From Strigomonas culicis (Eukaryota > Euglenozoa > Kinetoplastea > Trypanosomatida > Trypanosomatidae), in assembly GCA_000482145.1 (NCBI GenBank), contig AUXH01000384.1:1-18765 (forward strand): a stretch of 18,765 bases of DNA, written 5' to 3'. The notes beneath the pieces were generated by a model. The model worked only from the letters and a program-made list of their open reading frames with translations, ran no database searches and was not told where the DNA came from. The translations under genes were made by a program, and so were the position numbers. Of the stretch, positions 7,565 through 16,226 are shown piece by piece. Within the stretch, counting starts at the first letter, position 1, and every line of letters starts with the position of its first letter.

Positions 7565-8960
7565 AACGGCTTGGCACAGGAAAGAAACCTAACAACGAAA
7601 ACAAAGTAACAGAATTAAACAAAAACAAATAGCATTATTGTCGGTACATATCACGGTTGTGTTGTTTGTATTTGTTTTTATTATTATTGTTATTATACTT
7701 TTTTTAATGATTGTATATATATATATATAATATTGTTTCTTGTTGCTGCTTGATTTATTATCTTTTCGTTGAAACCAACAAGTACACACACACACACAAA
7801 AATATATTTAAAATGACTAATATAATACAAAAAGGACAGTCCTTCAAAAAAAACAAAAAGGAAGAGGGAAAAAAGAATGAAAGAAATAAAAAAGGAAAAA
7901 AACACAAAATAAAAGAGAATACATATATATATATATGAAAAAGGCAGATCGGAAAGAAAGACAGTGATACACGGTATTCGGTGGCAAAAGAAAAATGGAT
8001 AACAACAAAACAAAACACGTGTACGTATATACATGTAGATAAAATGCGATTGTTGGCTCTTTATAATATTTTTTTCTTTTGTTTAATTATTTACTCTCTA
8101 TTATGTTTTTGTTTTCTAAAAAAGCATCTGTGACCAATTCATCATCAGCATCTGCGGTCTGATTATGTCAGAATTATAGGTTTGTTGTTTTATTGTTAGT
8201 AGTATTGTTCTCCTTGGCTCTTGTCTTCGTCTCTTTGACTCTCTTCTCTTTCATTTTTTTTGTTTTTTACTAAAGGTGTGAGTAGTACAGTTTCCTTTTT
8301 TGTTGTTGTTTTTGAATATTTGTCACATGTTTTCGTGTTTTTTTTTTTATTTATTCATTTTCCTCTCATCTCAGGAGAAAAAAAAACGCATGTATAGTGA
8401 TATACACATACATGCCACGTGACATTATACGCACACACACAAAAAAAAAAGAACAAAAAGTGATACTATTACATAAATAAACAAAAATGTTCTTTAAAGA
8501 GAGAAAGAGACTCAAAACATACATATATGTAAAAATGAAGAACGATGTAGAAGCCTTTGAACATTAACAGGAGGAAAAAACATTCCGAAACTCATTATAT
8601 GTAGTAAATAACAACAAGGGAAAAAAGGAGAAAGAAGAAAAAAAAAACAGAAAGAATTGTTATGATCACCGTTTTCATACAGATGTATGTGTGCATTGTT
8701 TTACAACACGGTCAACCGTTTTATCTGTTGTTGCTGTGTTGTTTTCCATTTTATGCTCTACCGAATACTTTTTTTTTTCCATCAACTATATCAGAGACAA
8801 AGATAACGAAAAGTATCTTGTTCATAGACAAAACGCTTTTCACCATGATATGAGTACGATTATGATAATGTTCTCTTTTTTTTTTTGAAGATGTATATAC
8901 CATAATAAAAGAACACAAAGAAAAAGAAAATGTCATTGTGTGTTCACTTTGTTCCTTCAC

Positions 8961-8965
8961 ATATA

Positions 8966-9003
<38 letters not shown>
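8961..9003. repeat. (TA)n microsatellite
   Basis: About 43 bp of TA-type repeat, pure from about 8974. It lies in the 3' UTR of the methyltransferase-like gene, roughly 140 bp past its stop codon. It is self-complementary, so it could fold in RNA or extrude in DNA. Confidence 0.9.
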
Positions 9004-9005
<2 letters not shown>

Positions 9006-9142
9006 TCTTCCTGCATCGCCTTTGACTAGAAGTATTTTTGTTAGTTTGTTTGTTTGTTTGCTTGTTTTGCTTTTTTTTCTTTTTTTTAATTGATATCCTC
9101 CTTCGTCTCGCGACGGCATGCGACGCCGGCCGCCGCGGGCGG

Positions 9143-11344
9143 TCACACGGGCGCCTGGGAAATGGTGGACCCGTCGAGGTCCTCCTCGCGCACCTCGAAG
9201 CGGAAGTGCAGGAGATAGGCCGGGGCCTCGTCCATCCACGTCGTCGACACGTGGATCTTCTGCAGCGTGCTGTCCTCGAGCCCGGCGGCGGCCAGCCACG
9301 CCGGCGTCGCGCGCGGCGGGGCGGCGTCGAGCCAGGCCTTGCTCTGCTCGTTCGCCCGCAGGCGGTGTAGCTGCTTGTCGACGGTGATGGGCTGCGCCGG
9401 CAAGCTGGAGCTGCCGGCGTGCGCGTGGCGGTGGCCGAGGGAGGCGCGCTCGAGGCTCAGGTTGCTGCCCTGCGAGCCGCCGCCGAAGCCGGAGTCGGCG
9501 CTGAGGAAGGGCACGCCGCCCTCCGCCTCCGTGCTAAGCAACCGCTGGCCGTGGGCGAGCGCAACCAGCGGGTTGCCGCTGCCGTCGTCGCGGGGCGCGC
9601 CGGGGCCCGGCGGCGGCTGCGACAGGAAGGACGCGTCGTGTGCGAGATCGACGCGGCGGCAGCAGCGGAAGAGCGGCAGGTCGACGAGCTGGTGCCGCTC
9701 CTCGAAGTCGGGCGGCAGCAGCAGCACGAAGGTGACGGAGCGCCAGTGGCGCGAGGGCACGGGGGTCGGCTGCAGCGCGGTCGTGCGGCCCCCGGTGAGG
9801 CTCTGGCTGAAGCACGTCGGCGACTGGTTCTGCTGCAGAAAGGTGAAGGTGGACGGCTGCGACGCGTCGTCGTGCGGCGACGGGTGCTCGCGGTGGCGGC
9901 GGTGGCTCGACGGCCCGTGGTCGGCGCTGCCGCCGGTGATGGGCTCCTCCTCCGTGCCCTCCTCCTCGTCCGAGTCGCTGCCGCGAGGCTCCTCGCGGCG
10001 CAGCAGCCCCTCGAGCTGCTGGCACAGCAACCGCACCACCGTCGTGTCCAGCGCGAGCCCGCAGCAGAAGACCGAGAGATGGATCTCCTCCACACCGGTG
10101 AGCACGGCGCCGTTCTCCGTCCGCGCGACGCGGTAGTAGTTGTCCTTCGCGGAGGTCGGCGTCGTCGGCGTGTCGCCGGAGAGCCGCACCGCGGGGAAGC
10201 GGCGCAGCGTGCTATTGCTCAGCAGCCCCGGCGTCAGCATGTCACCCTCGTGTAGCAGTACGCACGCGGTCGGCTGGCGCTTGCTCGGGTCCTGATGCGG
10301 GCACGCCACCGCGCGCGGCGGCGCCGGGTCGAAGCGCAGCCCGGTGCCGGTGCGGCGCCGCGCGACGAGCAGCATCTCCTGGCGCTGAAGGTCGAGGTAG
10401 TACGGCGCGAGCGCCTGCCGCGCGACGTACATGCGCGTCGGCGCCACCTCGACGCCGACGCCGAGCCAGCCGCGCAGCCGCGGCAAGTCCATCGTGGGGT
10501 GCGGCACGGTCGGGAAGGCCTCGTCCTGCTGCATCAGCTGCTGCAGCGCGGTCGGCATCTTGATGCTGTGGCCGAGGTTGTACGAGCTTGCACAGCTACT
10601 CATGAGGCTCTGCGGCGAGCGCGCCATGGAGAGGTAGGGCACAAAGTTGTTGTACTTCTTCCGTTTCTTGTCCAGCGTCGCGGTCGCCACCGGCGCACAG
10701 GTCGACTCCGCGGCCGCGAGCCGCGCCCACTCGTACAGCACCTTGCCGGTGCCGCAGCCGACGCCCATGCTCACCTGCACGACGCCGCGCGTCGCGCGGG
10801 AGGGCAGGGCGGACTCGATGGCGTCTCGGAAGTAGTGATAGAGCTGCCGCGTCCCCAGTGAGGTCATCTCGCCGTAGAGGAGGGCCGCGCGCTCGCGCGC
10901 CACGCTGCCCTCGACGGCAGACACCTCCGCGGTCAGCGGCTCGTCGCCGGCGCTGCTGTAGTTGGACGGCAGCGGCGTGGTGCAGCGGCTGCCCCATCCG
11001 TTCTGATCCGCACAGGCCTGCACCACCTCCAGGTCCTCGGGCAGCAGCCGGTACCCCGCGTCGAGCCCGTAGTACGCGGACTCCTTCTCGCACTCGATGG
11101 CGTCGATGAAGTCGCTGGTCTTCCGCGCGCGAATCGGCTTGCGCAGCTGCATGCGGTCTAGAAAGTTTGTGGCGACCTTCACCTCGACGAGTTGCTGACC
11201 CTCGACCGAGGTGACGTGGCGCGCCATTAACTGACGGTCCACTTCCACCGCCAGCGCCGTCGCGCACGCCTCCTCGTACTCCCGCAGCTTCATGCCGTAG
11301 ATCAGTCCGGAGACTGATACTGCGTATTTAAACCACGCTTCCAT
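9143..11344 (-). CDS. Divergent DOT1-like class I methyltransferase-fold protein
   Basis: The ORF has 733 residues from ATG 11344 to a TGA at 9145-9143, with the start at the composition boundary. Features in the order of the DOT1 histone-methyltransferase fold: LYGEM (156-160) matches the YGE motif; VSMGVGCGTGKVLYEWARL (191-209) matches the Gly-rich SAM loop; GVGVEVAPTRMYVARQAL (295-312) matches the acidic ribose-binding motif; HEGDML (365-370) matches the GDxL motif; EEIHLSVFCCGLALD (419-433) matches the strand carrying the catalytic region; RSVTFVLLLPPDF (535-547) resembles the next strand. Deviations: Ser replaces the Asp before the Gly loop, Cys-Cys stands where DOT1 has Asn-Asn, an insertion of about 85 residues separates the first two SAM motifs, and a long acidic/Ser-rich insertion lies at 450-530. 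The C-terminus (about 585-690) is low complexity and ends in a short ordered patch (IHVSTTWMDEAPAYLLHFRFEV). Substrate, and even activity, are uncertain. Confidence 0.75.
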   Translation of the reverse strand: MEAWFKYAVSVSGLIYGMKLREYEEACATALAVEVDRQLMARHVTSVEGQQLVEVKVATNFLDRMQLRKPIRARKTSDFIDAIECEKESAYYGLDAGYRLLPEDLEVVQACADQNGWGSRCTTPLPSNYSSAGDEPLTAEVSAVEGSVARERAALLYGEMTSLGTRQLYHYFRDAIESALPSRATRGVVQVSMGVGCGTGKVLYEWARLAAAESTCAPVATATLDKKRKKYNNFVPYLSMARSPQSLMSSCASSYNLGHSIKMPTALQQLMQQDEAFPTVPHPTMDLPRLRGWLGVGVEVAPTRMYVARQALAPYYLDLQRQEMLLVARRRTGTGLRFDPAPPRAVACPHQDPSKRQPTACVLLHEGDMLTPGLLSNSTLRRFPAVRLSGDTPTTPTSAKDNYYRVARTENGAVLTGVEEIHLSVFCCGLALDTTVVRLLCQQLEGLLRREEPRGSDSDEEEGTEEEPITGGSADHGPSSHRRHREHPSPHDDASQPSTFTFLQQNQSPTCFSQSLTGGRTTALQPTPVPSRHWRSVTFVLLLPPDFEERHQLVDLPLFRCCRRVDLAHDASFLSQPPPGPGAPRDDGSGNPLVALAHGQRLLSTEAEGGVPFLSADSGFGGGSQGSNLSLERASLGHRHAHAGSSSLPAQPITVDKQLHRLRANEQSKAWLDAAPPRATPAWLAAAGLEDSTLQKIHVSTTWMDEAPAYLLHFRFEVREEDLDGSTISQAPV

Positions 11345-11648
11345 GGTGAACCCGTTTTAGGCTTGATTTTTATTTAGTGTTCTTCCTATTTGCTATTAAT
11401 TCTTCTTCTTTTTATTATTAGTTTTTCTTTTCGCTTGTTTGTTTTGTTTGGTTTTCGAGTTTTATCTTTGGGATTGATTATTATTTTTTTATTTACAATT
11501 GTGAGTTCGATTATCGTTTTCTTGGTTTCTATTTGCCTATAATGCAATAGATGCTAAAAAGGTACTGTTATTCTTTAAATAATAATGATTGGCTTTGTAC
11601 AGCTATACGATGCAGTCACCTTTTTTTTTCCTTTCTATTTTTTTTTCT

Positions 11649-11673
11649 CTGTGAGAAAAAAAAAGGAAAAAAC
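11649..11673 (-). promoter_or_regulatory. Predicted spliced-leader acceptor of the DOT1-like gene (proximal)
   Basis: A minus-strand pyrimidine run (11672-11653) ends in CACAG, with the AG at 11650-11649, a good acceptor consensus. The implied 5' UTR is about 304 nt. A second tract (about 11856-11802) with an AG at 11791-11790 is an alternative, giving a leader of about 445 nt. Confidence 0.5.
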
Positions 11674-11714
11674 AGAATATACGCTAAACACGGAAATGAG
11701 GTGCGATGACGGTG

Positions 11715-11760
11715 CTAGTAATAATAATGAACAGTGGAGTGAAACGTCTGACTTTACTAG
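11715..11760. repeat. 7-bp perfect inverted repeat in leader region
   Basis: CTAGTAA at 11715-11721 pairs perfectly with TTACTAG at 11754-11760, with a 32-nt loop. It sits between the two candidate acceptors of the DOT1-like gene, so it would be in the leader only if the distal acceptor is used. Confidence 0.5.
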
Positions 11761-12748
11761 AATTAAGGAGTGCAAAAAAAAAAAAATTTCTTTAGTGTTT
11801 AAATAATAAGAAGAAAGAAGAAGAAAAGGTAAAAAAAAAAGAAAAAAAAGAAAAAATGTTTGGGCTGTGTGTGCGTGAAGTGTATTATATTAGTTGTGTT
11901 TCGATTACTTTATTATTATTACGATTATGAGACTGTGATTAAAATAGAGGGAGAGAACGAAAGATAGAGTAAGTAGAAGCAAAAATAAAAAATGATAATA
12001 AAAAATGCCAAATTTATTGCTGTGAGTCAACAACAACAGTGACTCCTGTCTCTCCTCTATTATGTGTGTTGTGTGCGTGCGTGTGTATGTAGTTGATGCT
12101 TTCTTTTTTCACTTTTTTTTTGAATAATTTATACGTTGCTCTTTCAGAGTTGCTTTCCTCAGTCACTTTAGTTCGTCCTTTTTTTTTTTACGTAAACTCT
12201 TTTCTTTTTCTCTAAGAATATGTTCTCTTTTTTCTTTTCTTTTCGTGTGAGTGGGCAAAACGTATCCGAAGTAAACTAAAGCCCAGTTCACTCCAACAAA
12301 GGATACACGCACCAAAATATAGAAAAGAAAGAAAGAAAAATACTGAAAAAGGAAAAGGAAAGAAAAAAAGAGCAACAACACTTTTTTTAAAAAAAAAAGG
12401 TTTAAAAAAAAAACAGGAAGGTAGAGAAAAGACCGAAAAAAAAAAGGGAAAAACTTTCTAAGTTACCAAAACAGTGTGTATGTCCTACACTGAAACAAAA
12501 AAAAAACTAAATACTAAAAGAAAAAAGGAAAAAAAGAGAGAAGGGTGAGAGGAAGTAAAGATATAGAGTACACAAAAGCAGAACAGTGTAAATCCTTAAC
12601 GTACATACAGCCATTTATAACTACTAAGAATGAGGCGTATCTATCCATGTAATTGTTGTTTCGTTCTCTTTTTCCTTTTTTTTCTTTCGCTTTGGAGTGT
12701 GAAGACAATGGCTTATATGAGACTGGCATATATAGGAGGAACCGACAG

Positions 12749-12796
12749 AAACAACAATAACAACAATAATAATAATGATGATGATGATGATAATAA
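12749..12796. repeat. AAC/AAT/GAT trinucleotide array
   Basis: About 48 bp of imperfect trinucleotide repeat, AAC/AAT units followed by (GAT)n and AAT, lying about 40 bp beyond the stop of the FAM210-like gene, in its probable 3' UTR. Confidence 0.8.
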
Positions 12797-12834
12797 AGAA
12801 CATGGGACGCTGATACCACGGGCCTCACCCCTTC

Positions 12835-13476
12835 CTATCGTCTCGAGGCTGCACGCACATACGACGCCTTCCGATGCGCTGCGGTGGCGGTGGCACCGGA
12901 GGCAGCACCAGCAGCACTCGTGGCAGTGGCGGTCACGGTGGCCGCGGCGTTGCGCGCGGCGACGCCACGATAGGCGCGCGCGACGAGCGGGAAGGTGGCC
13001 GCGACGAACAGCAGCTGCAGCGGCAGCAGCCCGCTCACCACCGCGTGTGCCTCACTCGCCGCCGTCAGCTTGGCGGGGTTGAGGGTGAAGGGCCCGACTG
13101 TGACCGGCGCGGTGAAGGCGGCGTCCTGTAGCTGGATCCACTCCACGAACGGACAGCCCGCGTCGCGCAGCCACTGATGTACCTCGGCGGCGCTGCAGCG
13201 ACCGCGGTAGAGCGCGGTGCCGAGCGCGGCCGTGCACCCGCCCTCCAGCAGCAGCTGGTACCCCGCCAGCAGCCAGAGGTTCGCCGCCAGCCACCGCACC
13301 GGGCCCCAGCGCAGGCAGGCCGCGATGGGCCGCATCGCGGCGAGCTGCGCGGCGGCCTGCTGATAGGCCTCCGCGAAGGCCGCGGCGCTGCGGCGCGACG
13401 TTAACGAGGCGCCGTGGCTGCAGCGAGCGCGCGGCAGGACGCCACGGCCGCCGGCGACGAGGCGCAGCATGGGCAT
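12835..13476 (-). CDS. Small two-TM protein, mitochondrial-type N-terminus, FAM210/DUF1279-like (tentative)
   Basis: The ORF has 213 residues from ATG 13476 to a TAG at 12837-12835. This is the first ATG in the frame, and a splice-acceptor AG at 13515-13514 leaves a 37-nt leader. The N-terminus (MPMLRLVAGGRGVLPRARC, then several Arg/Ser and no acidic residue until Glu36) looks like a mitochondrial presequence. Two hydrophobic segments follow, about 62-78 (WLAANLWLLAGYQLLLE) and 144-167 (HAVVSGLLPLQLLFVAATFPLVAR), separated by a loop with several Cys and Trp. The arrangement, with a Trp-Gly before the first segment and the PLxLxFVAATFPLVAR ending, recalls the DUF1279 domain of FAM210 proteins, which act in mitochondria, but the match is loose. 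The C-terminus is Ala/Thr-rich. Probable mitochondrial inner-membrane protein; family uncertain. Confidence 0.8.
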   Translation of the reverse strand: MPMLRLVAGGRGVLPRARCSHGASLTSRRSAAAFAEAYQQAAAQLAAMRPIAACLRWGPVRWLAANLWLLAGYQLLLEGGCTAALGTALYRGRCSAAEVHQWLRDAGCPFVEWIQLQDAAFTAPVTVGPFTLNPAKLTAASEAHAVVSGLLPLQLLFVAATFPLVARAYRGVAARNAAATVTATATSAAGAASGATATAAHRKASYVRAASRR

Positions 13477-13839
13477 GGCAGGCAGTCGATGGCTACTACG
13501 AATACTACTATTACTAACAACAGCGAAGAAGAACAAAGGTGAGGAGGATTAAAAAAGGGGAAGTTGCTTCTGTGCGCGCGGCGTCTCAGCTTCCCTCTCT
13601 ACGGCTGGTTGTCCATTATATATAATATTTGAGTTGGCAGGTGAAGTTGAGAGACTAGGCAGCGATGGGTGTTGGTTGGAAAAATCTGAACAAAAAAAAG
13701 GCAATAATAACAGTAATAAAAATATTGCAGCAATGAGTAGCAGGGGAAGTTGTAAAAGTAAACAAAAGGAAACCAAAAGAAGGGGGGGCATCTGTCACGT
13801 CTTTTCCTTCTTTTTTTTGATGTTGCTGTCCTCTCCTTG
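13477..13839. other. Short spacer between Pro-rich and FAM210-like genes
   Basis: About 360 bp containing the 5' leader of the small membrane protein gene and the 3' UTR of the Pro-rich gene. Nothing beyond the acceptor tract and A/T runs is seen. Confidence 0.6.
13514..13563 (-). promoter_or_regulatory. Predicted spliced-leader acceptor of the FAM210-like gene
   Basis: On the minus strand a pyrimidine-rich stretch (about 13563-13521) leads to TTGTTAG, with the AG at 13515-13514. It excludes the 5' extension of the frame, which has no ATG, and supports the start at 13476. Confidence 0.55.
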
Positions 13840-15081
13840 TTAGAAGTACGCCCCTCGTCGACACCGCTCCCGGAACTGCTGACAGCGCGTGGTGACGCCC
13901 TTCAGCGCCCGACTGCCTGCCACCGCGCCGCGCCGCCCGCTGCTCTCTTGCAGTGGCGCCGGGTACGGCGGCTGGGGGAGCGGCCACAGGGCCGCGGCCG
14001 GCGCCGGCGGCGGCTCCCACACGGGCACCTCGAGCGACGGAAAGAGCGGCGCGGTGTGCGCCGGCGGGGCCGGCCGGCGGGGGCTGTCGCCGCCCGCCGC
14101 CCAGCTCGCGTCCGCGGGCGGCGCCGGCGGCGGGAAGAAGGCCGCCGACAGCGGCGGCGACGGCGGGGTCGCAGCGGCGCGCGACGCCGCCGCGCGCTGT
14201 GCGTGCGTCCAGTAGTCCGCGCCGAGCACGTCGTCAGCGGTCATCGCGTAGGGCGGCGGGTGCCGGCCGGCCGGGCTGGGCGGCGACGGCAGCAGGAAGG
14301 ACGCGTCCCGGATGCTGGACACCATCGGCAGCGGCTCACTCTCCGCCTCCGCCTCCACGAGCGGAAAGAGGCCCTCGAGCGTGCGCCCCGCGCCGGAGGG
14401 GCCAGGGCTGCTGCCGCCCGGGGGGTGGAAGAAGGAAGGCGACAGCAGGCTGCAGTGAAAATCCGCCGCCGCGCCACCGCCGGCCTCCACCGCTCGCGGC
14501 CCGGGCGTCGGCAGCGGTGGCCGGCGGGCGGCTCGGGGCCGCTCCTGCAGCGGCATGCGAATCGACTCGCAGTCGACGGAGCCGGCGGACGACGCGGATG
14601 GCGGCGGCGGCCGGCTCGGCCGGCGGGGGGGCCGCGGCGCCATGCACAGGTAGCGGTTGACGTCGCGCTGCCGCAGACGCGCCGCGTGGCGCTCGCGCCG
14701 CTCACGCCGCCGCAGCGCCGCGAAGGTCTCCACCGCCATGCGCTTCGGCGCGTCCGCCGCCTCCTGCCGCGCGGCCAGCCGCGCCAGCAGCGCGCCGTTC
14801 GCGCGCGTCGCGGTGCCGGTGGACGGCGATGGCGGCGGCGGCGCCCGCACGTCCGGTGAGGCCTCGTCGCGGGTGGCGGTGGTGCTGCTGCCGCCGTCGG
14901 AGACTTCGACCACGGAGGGCGGCTGCGGCTGCGGGGGCGTGCAGGGCTCCCGCGGGGACGGCCGCAGCCGCGGGCCGCGGCCGAGCAGGGATGGAGGCGG
15001 CCGGTGGACCGCGGCGTCGGGCGCGGCGCCCTTGCGGAAGCAGTCGGCCCGCGCCGCGGTGCCTGCCGTCCAGCGAAACAT
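13840..15081 (-). CDS. Proline/alanine-rich, probably disordered protein
   Basis: The ORF has 413 residues from ATG 15081 to a TAA at 13842-13840. A very clear acceptor only 15 nt upstream makes this the first ATG of the mRNA. The protein is dominated by Pro, Ala, Arg and Ser. The one strongly helical part is about 91-146, rich in Arg/Ala with FAALRRRERRERHAARLRQRD near 120-140, perhaps a basic coiled or nucleic-acid-binding helix. Short motif-like patches with aromatic residues lie in the disordered background: EGLFPLVEAEAESEP (236-250), MTADDVLGADYWTHAQRAA (280-298) and LFPSLEVPVWEPPP (346-359). The C-terminus is basic (RALKGVTTRCQQFRERCRRGAYF region). No known domain is recognised. Coding status rests on the splice signal, the abrupt composition change at both ends and the full-length open frame. 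Confidence 0.75.
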   Translation of the reverse strand: MFRWTAGTAARADCFRKGAAPDAAVHRPPPSLLGRGPRLRPSPREPCTPPQPQPPSVVEVSDGGSSTTATRDEASPDVRAPPPPSPSTGTATRANGALLARLAARQEAADAPKRMAVETFAALRRRERRERHAARLRQRDVNRYLCMAPRPPRRPSRPPPPSASSAGSVDCESIRMPLQERPRAARRPPLPTPGPRAVEAGGGAAADFHCSLLSPSFFHPPGGSSPGPSGAGRTLEGLFPLVEAEAESEPLPMVSSIRDASFLLPSPPSPAGRHPPPYAMTADDVLGADYWTHAQRAAASRAAATPPSPPLSAAFFPPPAPPADASWAAGGDSPRRPAPPAHTAPLFPSLEVPVWEPPPAPAAALWPLPQPPYPAPLQESSGRRGAVAGSRALKGVTTRCQQFRERCRRGAYF

Positions 15082-15096
15082 GTAGCCACGTGTCAA

Positions 15097-15130
15097 CTGT
15101 AAGTAAGAAGGAAAAGAAGAAGAGAAAAGG
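15097..15130 (-). promoter_or_regulatory. Predicted spliced-leader acceptor of the Pro-rich gene
   Basis: The minus-strand sequence is a long pyrimidine tract (about 15130-15101) ending in TTACAG, with the AG at 15098-15097. Only 15 nt separate it from ATG 15081. It fixes the start codon well. Confidence 0.7.
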
Positions 15131-15140
15131 ATGTATTTTT

Positions 15141-15162
15141 GTTGTTGTTGTTGTTGTTGTTG
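15141..15162. repeat. (GTT)n microsatellite
   Basis: Seven GTT units just beyond the acceptor tract of the Pro-rich gene. Confidence 0.85.
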
Positions 15163-15407
15163 TCTGTGTATGTATGTGTAGTCTTGTTTTGTCTCGGCAA
15201 TAATGATTAGCAGAAAAGAGAAAAAAAAAGAAAAAAAGAATAGGATGTCAGGTAGTGTTCACTTTCATGATCATATTTTCAACGGTCTATTTGCTATGCA
15301 TAGTGATGGAGAATTCATCTAGGAGAGGACGAACACTAAAAGAAAGAAAAAAAGTGTATGTAGGACTCATAATACAGTTTTTCGTTGGTGTATTGTTCTT
15401 TTAATGT

Positions 15408-15689
15408 TCATTTCTTTCTTTTGCTTAATAATAACAAATGGTAAGGTTGTCGATATATAAGTATGAATAGCGAGTCGTGGATGCAACAAAAAAAAAATGA
15501 AAGCACTTTCATTTTTTTGAAAAATGGCGGTTTGTTTCGTTTCTTTTCCTTTGTTTTTGTTTGTTGATTTGTTTTTTTTTTGCTTTTATTACTATTAATA
15601 CTATTAGTATTGTGAACCGTTATGGCGTAGAGGTAGTCACGCCCAGGGGTGCCACCGCTGAGAGTATAAAAACACACGTCTGTGTGCAT
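15408..15689 (-). CDS. Candidate small ORF, 93 residues, unknown
   Basis: An ATG at 15689 opens 93 codons. Its first part (MHTDVCFYTLSGGTPGRDYL) lies in a locally GC-richer patch, and a strong minus-strand pyrimidine tract with an AG at 15705-15704 sits 14 nt upstream. The rest is AT-rich and low complexity (Lys/Asn/Thr, then a hydrophobic stretch around VLSFFFCCIHDSLFILIY). An out-of-frame ATG at 15693 would come first and ends after 18 codons. The codon use is unlike the GC-rich genes around it. It may be a non-coding 3'-UTR element, an alternative acceptor or a decayed gene. Confidence 0.15.
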   Translation of the reverse strand: MHTDVCFYTLSGGTPGRDYLYAITVHNTNSINSNKSKKKTNQQTKTKEKKRNKPPFFKKMKVLSFFFCCIHDSLFILIYRQPYHLLLLSKRKK

Positions 15690-16184
15690 ACATAAAGTAA
15701 GAACTAAAAAAAAAGAAGAAAAGGAAAAAAAACACGCGAAAAAAAGGTAATGAAAAAATTTACATACAATAACATGCAGACATGTGGAATGGGATCAAAA
15801 CAGAAGGCACCACGCAGAAAGAAAAAAAAAGAGAGAGAGAGAGAGATCAGCAACAATGGATATACTGTTTTATAAATAGTTTCTTTATATATATATATTG
15901 TGAACAGTAGTAAAAAAAAAAGCATGTGCATCGGTTTTCTTTAGTAACAAAAGCATTTAAAAAAAAAAGAAAGGAAAAAATGAAAGGCGAAAGAGATAGC
16001 GGAAGAACAGTGAAAACAATAAATATTTCCTTCGTTTTTTACAGTTGCAGATGGCTGATTCCTTTTTTTTTCTCTCCTTTTTTGTTTGTGGATTTAGTGT
16101 AGTTCAATTCTTTTTTTTTACTATTGTATTCATTTCTGTTCCAAGCCATATTTTTTAACTTTTCTTTTATACTCTTTTCTTTTT

Positions 16185-16200
16185 GTGTGTGTGTGTGTGT
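16185..16200. repeat. (GT)n microsatellite
   Basis: Eight GT units in the 3' UTR of the DUF789-like gene. Confidence 0.85.
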
Positions 16201-16226
16201 TTTGCTTTGTTACTTTCTATTACACA

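Larger units (their letters stand above)
7352..9142. other. Long AT-rich spacer (1.8 kb) between DOT1-like and ELMO genes
   Basis: This is the longest spacer. Its low end is the 5' UTR and acceptor region of the ELMO gene; most of the rest is presumably the 3' UTR of the methyltransferase-like gene. It contains (TA)n, (CA)n and many A/T homopolymers. Near 8124-8172 there is a direct repeat of AGCATCTG (8124-8131, 8148-8155) followed by an inverted repeat TCTGA/TCAGA (8158-8162, 8168-8172). No supported ORF or RNA gene is seen. Confidence 0.65.
11345..12834. other. AT-rich spacer (1.5 kb) between FAM210-like and DOT1-like genes
   Basis: This spacer holds the 5' leader of the methyltransferase-like gene (low end) and the 3' UTR of the small membrane protein gene (high end). 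It is rich in homopolymers and includes a trinucleotide AAC/AAT/GAT array. A 6-bp inverted repeat GAGTCA/TGACTC (12024-12029, 12040-12045) and a 7-bp one at 11715-11760 are present. A plus-strand ORF at 12630-13082 runs antisense into the next gene and is not credible. Confidence 0.65.

Noticed and set aside
8140..8160. ATGATGA on the minus strand, like a snoRNA C box
   Set aside because: No D box (CTGA) follows at a suitable distance on that strand and there is no terminal stem.
12630..13082. Plus-strand ORF with a hydrophobic start and an Asn/Asp run
   Set aside because: The run comes from the trinucleotide array and the second half is antisense to the FAM210-like gene; no acceptor signal on the plus strand.
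13477..13536. 5' extension of the small membrane-protein frame
   Set aside because: It begins with TTG, and a splice-acceptor AG lies inside it at 13515-13514.
15640..15685. Plus-strand GGGGTGCC...GCTGAGA resembling the 5' half of a TPP riboswitch
   Set aside because: The second half (the CTGAT...ATGCCAGCG-type segment) is absent downstream, and the match is on the strand opposite to transcription.
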